NCBI RefSeq assembly: GCF_000177675.1
Contig: NZ_ADGX01000039.1
Span: forward strand, 1-64,000
Direction: 5' to 3'
DNA: 64,000 nucleotides
Source of the DNA: Parafrankia sp. EUN1f
GTDB taxonomy: Bacteria; Actinomycetota; Actinomycetes; Frankiales; Frankiaceae
Of this stretch, positions 36,336 to 44,022 are shown piece by piece. The position numbers and the translations under genes are program-made. How positions within the stretch are numbered: the stretch's first letter is position 1; every line of letters begins with the position of its first letter. The notes below the pieces were generated by a model. The model had not been told where the DNA came from and did not search any database. It saw only the letters and a list, made by a program, of their open reading frames with translations.

Positions 36336-37481
36336 GATCAGCCCCAGGACGGAGATGAAGCGCCGGGCCGCGTCACCGCCGGCCTCCAACGCCACCGCCT
36401 GTGCCCGGACGGTGTCGAGGTTGTCGAGCAGTGCCGCGTCGACCTCCGCCGCGGCCGGGCTCTCCCGCTCGCCACCGCCACCGCCGTTGGGCCGCGCCGC
36501 GGCCGCATAGAGCCCGTCGAGCGCCGCCTCGGCCGCGTCGAACGCCGACTCGTCGAAGTCCCAGTCGGCGTCCCACGCGCGGCCGAGGCAGAGCAGCCGC
36601 AGCGCGGCCGGCGTGTGCCGGGTCAGCAGGTCGTCGACGAAGGCGAGGTTGCCCAGGGACTTCGACATCTTCACCCCGCCCACTCGGACGGTGCCGGGGT
36701 GCAGCCAGGCCCGCGCGAACGGCCGGACGCCCGTCGCCTGCTCGGCCAGCAGAGACTCCACGGCGTGGTGCGGGAACCGCAGGTCGGCGCCGCCGACATG
36801 AAGATCGATACTGGAGCCGAAGGTCGACAGCACCATCGCCGCGCACTCGGCGTGCCAGCCGGGACGACCCGGCCCCCAGGGGCTGGGCCAGCTCGGGAGC
36901 TGGCCTTCGGCCGGGTCGGCCCGCCAGACCGCGACGTCGAGCGGGTCGTCACGGTCCGGATCCCGCGGGTCGTCGTTGAACTCGGCGGCGAGAGTGATCG
37001 CCGCGGCCCGGTCGAGGCCGGCGCGGTCCGCGGCCTCGGCCGTGCGGGCGTAGACGGTGCCGTTGCGTTCGTAGGCATGACCGGCGCGCAGCAGCGCGGT
37101 CGTGAGCTCGATCACCCGGGTCACCGCGGCGCGCGCTGTCGGCTCGTGGTCCGGTGGCTGGATCCCGAGCGCGGACATCGAGCGGTCGAAGGAGAACCGC
37201 TGCATCGCCGCGACCTGGTCGAAGGGCATCCCGAGCCGGCGGGCCTCGGTGAACATCGCGTCGTCGACGTCGGTGATGTTGCGGGCGAGCTCCACCTGGA
37301 CCCCGGCCGCACGCCATACCCGCGCTGTCAGATCCGTCCACAGGTAGGTGGCCGCATGGCCCAGATGTGTGACGGCATAGGGAGTGATGCCGCACACATA
37401 GACCCGGGCGCGGCCGACGACAGGGATCGGCGTCCGGCCAAGCCGGAGGTCCGGGCGCATCGGGTCCAGTACGACATCCAC
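36333..37481 (-). CDS. cysteine ligase of the CysS/MshC family
   Basis: A class I aminoacyl-tRNA-synthetase-fold enzyme, about 382 residues. The N-terminal motifs are VYVCGITPYAVTHLGHAATYL (zinc Cys and HLGHA variant of HIGH). Further on are WHAECAAMVLSTFG (second zinc Cys), RFPHHAVES (zinc His) and KMSKSLGNLAF (KMSKS loop). The GITPY plus HLGHA combination fits MshC, which ligates cysteine to glucosaminyl-inositol in mycothiol synthesis, better than CysRS. It is shorter than typical MshC (about 410) and its C-terminus lacks the usual extra domain. It may be MshC or a divergent paralog. Start GTG 37481 or 37484, or ATG 37460. Confidence 0.8.
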   Translation of the reverse strand: MDVVLDPMRPDLRLGRTPIPVVGRARVYVCGITPYAVTHLGHAATYLWTDLTARVWRAAGVQVELARNITDVDDAMFTEARRLGMPFDQVAAMQRFSFDRSMSALGIQPPDHEPTARAAVTRVIELTTALLRAGHAYERNGTVYARTAEAADRAGLDRAAAITLAAEFNDDPRDPDRDDPLDVAVWRADPAEGQLPSWPSPWGPGRPGWHAECAAMVLSTFGSSIDLHVGGADLRFPHHAVESLLAEQATGVRPFARAWLHPGTVRVGGVKMSKSLGNLAFVDDLLTRHTPAALRLLCLGRAWDADWDFDESAFDAAEAALDGLYAAAARPNGGGGGERESPAAAEVDAALLDNLDTVRAQAVALEAGGDAARRFISVLGLI

Positions 37482-38030
37482 CACCTCAGCATGCCATCGT
37501 GTCGCCGAGCCGGCCTTCCCAACCGGGGCCCGACCAGCCGGGACGGCCGGGATCCACGCGGACGTGTCCGGACCCGCAGGGCGTCGTCCGGACAGCTCCC
37601 GGGTACACCGGCGAAGGGTCTGGTGTCCCGTCGCACCGGCTGGGCGGCGGCCGGCGGCCGGGAGATCGGGTGCCGGTGAACCTGGCCCGGGCCGGCGCGC
37701 CGAGCGGGCCGAAAGTGATGTTCTGGGGGACTCCTCCGGGGGAGTGACGATCCGTCGCGCAACATCCATACTTTGATCCCCGCACGCCGGCCGTGTGTTC
37801 CACGGCGGTCGGTCCTAGGGGGATCCGCGCGGGTAAAGGTATGGAAAGGTGTGAAGAGGGAGGATCGCCAGCGGCGTCCGGTTGACCGGGGAGCGCCTGC
37901 CCGGAAAGCTTCGCCTGACGTGGTTCACGTGGTACGCGAACCATCAGGTGTTATGTCGGCCACGTCTGCGCGGGCGTGGTCGGACCTGGGGGGGTCTTAA
38001 GCCAAGAAAGGTCTCGAGAGAGGGGCGTCC
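37482..38030. other. divergent intergenic region
   Basis: About 550 bases between the ligase and glycosyltransferase genes. No gene was seen. The region 37780-38020 is more AT-rich than most of the window, consistent with a promoter for the glycosyltransferase; an AGAGAGGGG ribosome site lies just upstream of its GTG start. Confidence 0.45.
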
Positions 38031-39101
38031 GTGCGAACGCTCGAACCCACCACCCTCGACCTCGATGCGATCGAGGTGGACAAGCTCAACAGAGGCGTCA
38101 CGCTAAGTCTGCTGATACCCGCCCGCGGGCCTGAGGCGGCGCGGGCGCTCGGGACCATCATCGCGCTCAACCGGCAACGGTGGATGCAGGAACGCAGCGT
38201 CATCGACGAGATCGGGGTAATAGTCGATCCGTCCTCGGACGGTGACGAGCACGATCTGGTGCGGATCGCGACGGAGGCGGGGGCGAGCTGGGTCGCCCGA
38301 GGCCAGTCCGTCATGGAACGGCACGCGGGGGCGGAGGACGCCGCGGCCGGTGGCAAGGCCGGTGCCATGCGCAGCCTCGCGTACCTCGCGTTCGGTAACC
38401 GGCTGATTTTTCACGACGCCGATCTTGAAAGTTATGATCCGATCACGGTCGGCGTTCTGGCGGCGGCGGCGACCGCCGGTAACGCCCCGCTTTTCGTGAA
38501 CGGAAGCTCGCGTAGGGTCACCGGTGACGGGCAGCCCGGCGGGCGTACGACCGAGATGCTGCGCTCGCTTCTCTCGAAGCAGCTCGCGCGTCATGTGCCG
38601 TCCATCACCCGGACAATCCAGCCATTGATCGGGGAGTTCGTGATTGACGCCGATGTCTTTGCGTCGCTCGCGTTCTCCCGTGGCTACGGGGTGGAGACTT
38701 CCCTGAAGGTTCTCGCTCTGGACCTTCTCGACTACGCGGACTGTCTACAGGTCGAGCTGCCGATCAAGTATCAGGTTGGTCAGCACTACCACAACCTGGT
38801 CAAGCAGTTCCATGAGATCAGTTTCACAATCGATGTTCTCGAGGCCTACTTCCAGCGGCGGCGCCTCGATCCGCATGTCGCCGTCTGGCAGATTGCCGAC
38901 AACTACGACCTCCTATTTCCGGGCCGTACCTATCCGCTCTACCGGCCACCCGGGTACGACGAGACCGATTTTGTTCCGCGGCTGGGCTTCTATCAGCCGT
39001 TGGCGACCTCGCCGGCCTACCAGGCGCGGCTGGGTGAGATCAAGAGCGCCCGCCGTGCTGCCCTCGACACCCTGAGTAGGAGGATGCGGACATCCGCCTG
39101 A
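38031..39101 (+). CDS. glucosyl-3-phosphoglycerate synthase-like glycosyltransferase
   Basis: A 356-residue family 2/81-type glycosyltransferase. The N-terminal nucleotide-sugar part starts with VTLSLLIPARG and includes the GGKAGAMRSLAYLAFGNRLIFHDADLES block, in which DAD is the metal-binding DxD. The central IQPLIGEFVIDADVFASLAFSRGYGVETSL is the acceptor-side block typical of GpgS, which makes glucosyl-3-phosphoglycerate, a precursor of methylglucose lipopolysaccharide or a compatible solute. Codon use is less GC-biased than its neighbours, a possible sign of transfer. The start is GTG. Substrate specificity is inferred only. Confidence 0.7.
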   Translation: MRTLEPTTLDLDAIEVDKLNRGVTLSLLIPARGPEAARALGTIIALNRQRWMQERSVIDEIGVIVDPSSDGDEHDLVRIATEAGASWVARGQSVMERHAGAEDAAAGGKAGAMRSLAYLAFGNRLIFHDADLESYDPITVGVLAAAATAGNAPLFVNGSSRRVTGDGQPGGRTTEMLRSLLSKQLARHVPSITRTIQPLIGEFVIDADVFASLAFSRGYGVETSLKVLALDLLDYADCLQVELPIKYQVGQHYHNLVKQFHEISFTIDVLEAYFQRRRLDPHVAVWQIADNYDLLFPGRTYPLYRPPGYDETDFVPRLGFYQPLATSPAYQARLGEIKSARRAALDTLSRRMRTSA

Positions 39102-39203
39102 AAGGGTGGCGGCAGGTCTGACCCGGCGGTGGCGACACTGTCGCCAGGCGGTGGCGACACCGCCGGAAGGGATCCCGCCCGCGCCGCTCGCGAGGCGGTG
39201 TGA

Positions 39204-40070
39204 TCAGGCGGGCGGGAGGACTCGCGGCGCCGCTCGGCCGGCACCGGGCGGTGCGGCGCCGAGGTCGGGCGGTGCCGCGCCGGCGTCGGGTTCGGGTGCG
39301 CCCTGACCGATACCGGCCGCCACCCGGTCGGCACGGTTGATCACCTCGGCGAAGTCGACGGGTATCTGGCACCCGACCCGCACCAGCGCACCGATCATCT
39401 GCTGGTCGAAAAGCTCGCCCGACCCCCTGAGCGGCTCCGGGAGATGGCCGAACAGGTCCAGCGCCAGCAGCCCGTGCAGCTGGGTCCACACCAGCATGCA
39501 GGCGGCCTCGGCGACCGGGCCGAGGCCGGAGTCGTCACAGTCCCACGCCTCGAACTGCCGGCGGAGGTTGGGTGACAGCTCGGCCTCCAACCCGCTCGGG
39601 TCGAAGACACCGGCCTCGATCGCCTCGGCCATGCACCGCAGGAGCACGGCGACGGACCGTTCGAGCTCGTCGAGCACGGCGGTCGACGGGTCGGTGAGGT
39701 CATCGGGCTGCGGGCCGAAGATCAGCGTGTATTCCGTCGGGTTCAGCATCGCCCAGCGCCGGTGGGAGCGGGCGACCAGCAGCCAGCGCACCATGTGGTC
39801 GTCCGTCGGCGCGGCGTCGAAGGCCGCCTCCAGCACGTCGGCGAGGGAGCTGTAGGCGTCCTGCGCCAGCACGTGGATCAGTGCGGCCCGGCTGTCGAAG
39901 TACCGGTAGATCGCCGACGGGGTCATCCCCATCTCGCGTGCCACGGCCCGCAGCGAGAGGCCGGCCGCACCGTGTTCGGTCAGCTGTTTGTGGGCAGCCT
40001 TCTTGATCTCCTCGATCGTCGTCTGGCGGAGGCGCTCGCGACGGGGGAGTGGACGAGTCACAGCCGCCAT
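39204..40070 (-). CDS. TetR family repressor next to an MMPL exporter
   Basis: A 288-residue TetR-type regulator. The helix-turn-helix is HGAAGLSLRAVAREMGMTPSAIYRYFDSRAALIHVL (about residues 33-68). The C-terminal part (from about residue 100) carries a WHG-type ligand domain (HRRWAMLNPTEYTLIFGPQP). The final 40 residues are an Ala/Pro/Gly-rich tail. ATG 40070 is chosen because the longer frame to 40541 reads across the operator and over the exporter gene. It is divergent from the MMPL gene with about 110 bases between, and the 30-bp palindrome there is very likely its operator. Confidence 0.9.
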   Translation of the reverse strand: MAAVTRPLPRRERLRQTTIEEIKKAAHKQLTEHGAAGLSLRAVAREMGMTPSAIYRYFDSRAALIHVLAQDAYSSLADVLEAAFDAAPTDDHMVRWLLVARSHRRWAMLNPTEYTLIFGPQPDDLTDPSTAVLDELERSVAVLLRCMAEAIEAGVFDPSGLEAELSPNLRRQFEAWDCDDSGLGPVAEAACMLVWTQLHGLLALDLFGHLPEPLRGSGELFDQQMIGALVRVGCQIPVDFAEVINRADRVAAGIGQGAPEPDAGAAPPDLGAAPPGAGRAAPRVLPPA

Positions 40071-40112
40071 GCTGCGGCCGGCAGTGAACCGTGTCAACTT
40101 TCGAGAACGAAG

Positions 40113-40156
40113 CTCTTGACAGAGAACAGTGTTCGCGAACACTGTTCTCTCAAGAG
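40113..40156. promoter_or_regulatory. TetR operator (30-bp perfect palindrome) over an MMPL promoter
   Basis: Bases 40121-40150 are a perfect palindrome with half site agagaacagtgttcg. The flanks ctcttg (40113-40118) and caagag (40151-40156) are also complementary, offset by two bases. A perfect -35 hexamer TTGACA lies at 40116-40121 and overlaps the left edge, with a plausible -10 (aacact) at 40138-40143 inside the palindrome, so repressor binding would block RNA polymerase. It lies between the divergent tetR and MMPL genes, 24 bases from the MMPL start. Confidence 0.85.
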
Positions 40157-40179
40157 ATCGCTTCTCTCGGGAGGGTCCC

Positions 40180-42642
40180 GTGTTCACCGCTGTTGCGAAG
40201 ATCGTCACTCGCCGGCCGCGTCTCGTCCTGCTGCTCACCCTCATCGCACTGCTCGGTGCCGGCGTGCTCGGCCTCGGCGCGTTCGGCAAGCTCGAGTCGG
40301 GGGGCTTCGACGACCCGGCGTCCGCCTCCAGCCGGGCCGCCGACCTCGTCGACGAGCGCTTCGGCGGGGAGCCGAACCTCGTCCTGCTCGTCACGGCCCG
40401 TCCCGACATCACCGGCCAGACCCAGACCGGCCAGACCCAGAGCGGCCAGACCGAGACCGGGCAGGCCGTCGACGATCCGGCGGTGGCGGCGGCCGGGCGC
40501 GAGCTGGCCGCCGATCTGGCCGCCCAGCCCGGGGTCACCAACGTGTCGTCCTACTGGACCGACGCGCCACCGCTGAAATCCGATGACGGCCGGTCCGCGC
40601 TGGTCATCGCCAGCGTGGACGAGGACCATGCCAGCGACCTGGTCGCCCGCTACGAGGACGCCTACGAGGCCGGCCGGGTCCCCGGCGGTGACACCGACTC
40701 GCCGGTCACGGTGCGCCCGGGTGGTGCGGCCACCGTCGGCGAGGACATCAACGGCCAGGTGGGCGCCGATCTCGCGGTGGCCGAGTCGATCGCGATCCCG
40801 ATCACGACCGTGCTCATGATCATCGCCTTCGGTGGCCTGGTGGCCGCGCTGCTGCCGCTGGGCATCGGGCTCATGGGCATCCTGGGCGGCTTCGCCGTGC
40901 TGTCGGTGGTGGGCAGCCTCACCGACGTGTCGATCTTCGCGGTGAACCTCACCACGGCGCTCGGCATGGGCCTCGGGATCGACTACGCCCTGCTCATGGT
41001 CAGCCGTTTCCGCGAGGAGCTCGCCGCGGGCCGGGACCGGGCCGAAGCGGTCGCGGTGACGGTTCGCACCGCCGGGCGGACCATCCTCTTCAGCGGCGCG
41101 ACGGTGATCGTCGCGCTCGCGGTGATGCTGGTCTTCCCGCCCTACTTCCTCAAGTCCATGGCCTACGCGGGGATCGCGGTCACGGCGGTCGCCGTCTTCG
41201 CCGCCGTGGTCGTCCTGCCGGCCGTGCTGATGCTGCTCGGGCCGAAGGTGAACGCCCTGCGGGTCGGCGGCCTGCTCGGCTTCCTGCGCCGCCGCCGGGC
41301 GGCCGGGACGTCCCAGGGCGTCGCGGGTGCCGTGGATGCCACTGGTGGTGCGGGTGGTGCGGGTGCCGCCGCCGGAAGCGCGCCTCGGGAGACCGTCGAG
41401 TCGCCGTTCTGGCGGCGGGTGGCCACCGTGACGATGCGCCGCCCGCTGCTGGCCGGACTGCCGGTCGTCGCCCTGCTCCTCGTCCTCGGCGCCCCGTTCC
41501 TGCACGTCGAGTTCGGCACGCCGGACGACCGGGTGCTGCGCGCGGACAACTCCAGCCGCGCGGTCGGAGACGTCATCCGCGGCGACTTCTCCTCCAACGA
41601 CGCCGGGGCGATCGTGGTGGTGGTGACCGGCGCGGCCGAGGCCACCGGTCCGGACGAGATCGCCGACTACGCGGTCGCGATCTCGAAGATGGACGGTGTC
41701 GCCCGGGTCGACAGCGCCGCCGGCGTGCTGGTCGACGGCCGGACCGTGGTGCCGCCGGGTGCGTCCACCGAGCGCTACTCGGCCGAGAACGCCTCCTACC
41801 TGCGGGTGGTGCCCTCGGTGGAGCCGCATTCGGCGCAGGCGCAGGCGCTGGTCCACCAGATCAGGGATCTCTCCGCCCCGGCCGGCACCGAGGCACTGGC
41901 CGGCGGCCCGCCGGCGGTGCTCGTCGACGGCAAGGCCACGATCGCCAGCCATCTGCCGCTGGCCATCGGGCTCATCGCGCTGACGACCTTCGTCCTGCTG
42001 TTCCTGTTCACCGGCAGTGTGGTGCTCCCGCTGAAGGCGATCGTCCTGAACGGGCTGACGCTCACCGCCGTCTTCGGGGTCGCCGTCTGGATCTTCCAGG
42101 ACGGCCATCTAGCCTCGCTGATGGACTTCACCCCGGGCACGCTCGACACGTCGATGCCGGTGCTGCTGTTCTGCATCGCGTTCGGGCTGAGCATGGACTA
42201 CGAGGTCTTCCTGCTCTCCCGGATCAAGGAGGAGTACGACGCGGGCGCGTCGAACACCGAGGCGGTCGCCGCCGGCCTGGCCCGCACCGGGCGCCTCGTG
42301 ACGACGGCGGCGGCCCTGCTCGCGGTGACCTTCATCGCCTTCTCCACGTCCTCGGTCCGCTTCATGCAGATGTTCGGGCTGGGCACGGCGCTGGCGATCC
42401 TGCTGGACGCCTCTCTGATCCGCGGCGTGCTGGTGCCGGCGTTCATGCGGGTCGCCGGGCAGGCGAACTGGTGGGCACCGAAGCCGCTGCGCGCCCTGCA
42501 CGCCCGCATCGGGCTGAGCGAGGCCGGCCCGGCCGGCAGCACCGCCACGGTGCCTTCCGACCGGATCCCGGCCGACCGGGCGCCCTCCGGTGAGGAGGAC
42601 GTCAGAACCGCTCAAAGCAGCGTCGGCGTTCCCAGTCCGTGA
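40180..42642 (+). CDS. MMPL/RND family exporter under TetR control
   Basis: An 820-residue RND/MMPL-type exporter. Paired motifs LGMGLGIDYALLMVSRFREELAAG and FGLSMDYEVFLLSRIKEEYDAG mark the two halves with the proton-relay Asp-Tyr. Eleven or twelve membrane segments. An insert of alternating Gln/Thr/Gly (TGQTQ type) lies in the first outer loop, encoded by a 15-bp repeat at about 40410-40470. GTG 40180 is preferred (GGAGG at 40170-40174); the frame's earlier ATG at 40129 is inside the operator. It overlaps the glutamine-synthetase-like gene tail to tail by 41 bases. Its position next to the siderophore genes makes siderophore export possible, but TetR control suggests a ligand-inducible drug-type exporter. 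Confidence 0.9.
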   Translation: MFTAVAKIVTRRPRLVLLLTLIALLGAGVLGLGAFGKLESGGFDDPASASSRAADLVDERFGGEPNLVLLVTARPDITGQTQTGQTQSGQTETGQAVDDPAVAAAGRELAADLAAQPGVTNVSSYWTDAPPLKSDDGRSALVIASVDEDHASDLVARYEDAYEAGRVPGGDTDSPVTVRPGGAATVGEDINGQVGADLAVAESIAIPITTVLMIIAFGGLVAALLPLGIGLMGILGGFAVLSVVGSLTDVSIFAVNLTTALGMGLGIDYALLMVSRFREELAAGRDRAEAVAVTVRTAGRTILFSGATVIVALAVMLVFPPYFLKSMAYAGIAVTAVAVFAAVVVLPAVLMLLGPKVNALRVGGLLGFLRRRRAAGTSQGVAGAVDATGGAGGAGAAAGSAPRETVESPFWRRVATVTMRRPLLAGLPVVALLLVLGAPFLHVEFGTPDDRVLRADNSSRAVGDVIRGDFSSNDAGAIVVVVTGAAEATGPDEIADYAVAISKMDGVARVDSAAGVLVDGRTVVPPGASTERYSAENASYLRVVPSVEPHSAQAQALVHQIRDLSAPAGTEALAGGPPAVLVDGKATIASHLPLAIGLIALTTFVLLFLFTGSVVLPLKAIVLNGLTLTAVFGVAVWIFQDGHLASLMDFTPGTLDTSMPVLLFCIAFGLSMDYEVFLLSRIKEEYDAGASNTEAVAAGLARTGRLVTTAAALLAVTFIAFSTSSVRFMQMFGLGTALAILLDASLIRGVLVPAFMRVAGQANWWAPKPLRALHARIGLSEAGPAGSTATVPSDRIPADRAPSGEEDVRTAQSSVGVPSP

Positions 42643-44020
42643 CGGTTCGTTCGTAGCCGGCCAGCTCGACCTGCGCCGCGTGGGCGAGATGATCCACCAC
42701 CGGCTGCCCGAAGGCGGCCCGGGCGACGGCGCTTTCCCGCCACGCCCGGGCCGCTTCACGCAGTGAGGTGGGCAGCCTGGGGACGTCGTTCGCGGCGAAG
42801 GCGTTCCCGACCCGCGGCGGCTCCAGCGGCAGTCGATGCTCGATGCCGTACAGCCCGGCCGCGATCATCCCGGCGACGGCGAGGTAGGGGTTCGCGTCGC
42901 CGCCGGGCACCCGGTGCTCGATCCGCAACGAGCCCCCGGAGCCCACCACCCGCACCGCGCACGTGCGGTTGTCGTACCCCCAGGAGATTCCGGTCGGCGC
43001 GAAGGCGCCGGGAGCCAGCCGCTTGTAGGAGTTGACGGTCGGCGCGTACAGGAGGGTGAGCTCGGCCAGGCAGGCCAGCTGCCCCGCGACGAACCAGCGC
43101 ATCAGCTCCGACATCCCGCCGCTGCCGCTGCCGCTGCCGCCGCGTTCGCCCGAGTTATCGCTTCCGCTCTCGCTCGTGGCGGCGGCGAGGACGAGACCGC
43201 CCTGCGTCGTGCGCAGGGACAGGTGGACGTGGCAGGAGTTCCCCTCGCCCTGGTCGTACTTGGCCATGAAGGTGAGAGCCCGGCCCGCCGCACCGGCGAT
43301 CTTCTTGGCGGTGGTCTTGTAGAGCACGTGCTGGTCGCAGGTGCGCATCGCCTCGTCGTAGCCGAAGACGATCTCGTACTGTCCGGGATGCACCTCGGCA
43401 CGCGCGGACTCCACCCGGGCGCCCGCCACCGCCATCGCGGTGCGGATCGAGCGGACGAGGTCGTCCAGGCGTTCGGTGCCGGCGAGCGCGTAGTCGATGT
43501 TGTAGGTGCTGGCCGGCGTGAGCCGGGTGTAGTCCCGGCGGGCCGCGTCGCGGTAGTTCTCCTCGAACACCAGGAACTCCGGCTCGGTGCCGGCCAGCGC
43601 ACACAGGCCCAGGCCGGCCAGTCGGTCCAGCTGCCGGCGCAGCACCGTTCGCGGCGCGACCTCGACGGTGGAGCCGTCCGGCCAGAGCGCGTCCGCGATC
43701 ACGATCGCCGACCGCGGCCGCCACGGCGCGCGGCGCAGCGTCGCCGGGTCGGGGATCAGCCGCAGATCCCCGAAACCGCCCTGCCAGGGGTCGTAGGCGT
43801 AGCCGGGTCCGGTCTCCATCTCGACGTCGACCGCATAGAGATAGGTGCACGCGCCGACGCCGTCGCCGCCCAGCAGCCGCTCACGGAAGTACTCCGGCGA
43901 CAGCGCGGTGCCGAGGAGCCTGCCCTGCAGGTCGGGTGCGGCGACGATCACCTCGTCGACGCTGCCGTCGGCAAGCAGCGCCATCGCCTCGGGCGCAGGG
44001 GGCGGGGGACTCCCGGCCAT
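42602..44020 (-). CDS. glutamine synthetase family ligase, last gene of siderophore operon
   Basis: A 472-residue protein of the GlnA/PuuA (gamma-glutamylpolyamine synthetase-like) family, ATP-dependent amide ligases joining glutamate-type carboxylates to amines. Active-site segments are all visible: GTEPEFLVF (metal Glu), HPGQYEIVFGYDEA (metal Glu), GNSCHVHLSLR (His) and the ATP-side KRLAPGAFAPTGISWGYDNRTCAVRV. The adenylylation loop typical of GlnA is absent, arguing for the GlnA3/PuuA group. A (GS)n run interrupts it near residue 300. It begins two bases after the stop of the NIS synthetase gene, so the two are coupled. This suggests it amidates an amine such as 1,3-diaminopropane or a siderophore carboxylate. 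Confidence 0.85.
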   Translation of the reverse strand: MAGSPPPPAPEAMALLADGSVDEVIVAAPDLQGRLLGTALSPEYFRERLLGGDGVGACTYLYAVDVEMETGPGYAYDPWQGGFGDLRLIPDPATLRRAPWRPRSAIVIADALWPDGSTVEVAPRTVLRRQLDRLAGLGLCALAGTEPEFLVFEENYRDAARRDYTRLTPASTYNIDYALAGTERLDDLVRSIRTAMAVAGARVESARAEVHPGQYEIVFGYDEAMRTCDQHVLYKTTAKKIAGAAGRALTFMAKYDQGEGNSCHVHLSLRTTQGGLVLAAATSESGSDNSGERGGSGSGSGGMSELMRWFVAGQLACLAELTLLYAPTVNSYKRLAPGAFAPTGISWGYDNRTCAVRVVGSGGSLRIEHRVPGGDANPYLAVAGMIAAGLYGIEHRLPLEPPRVGNAFAANDVPRLPTSLREAARAWRESAVARAAFGQPVVDHLAHAAQVELAGYERTVTDWERRRCFERF

Positions 44021-44022
44021 CG

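Noticed and set aside
40071-40541. Longer tetR frame to 40541
   Set aside because: It would read through the palindromic operator and into the exporter gene on the other strand; the typical TetR N-terminus starts at 40070.
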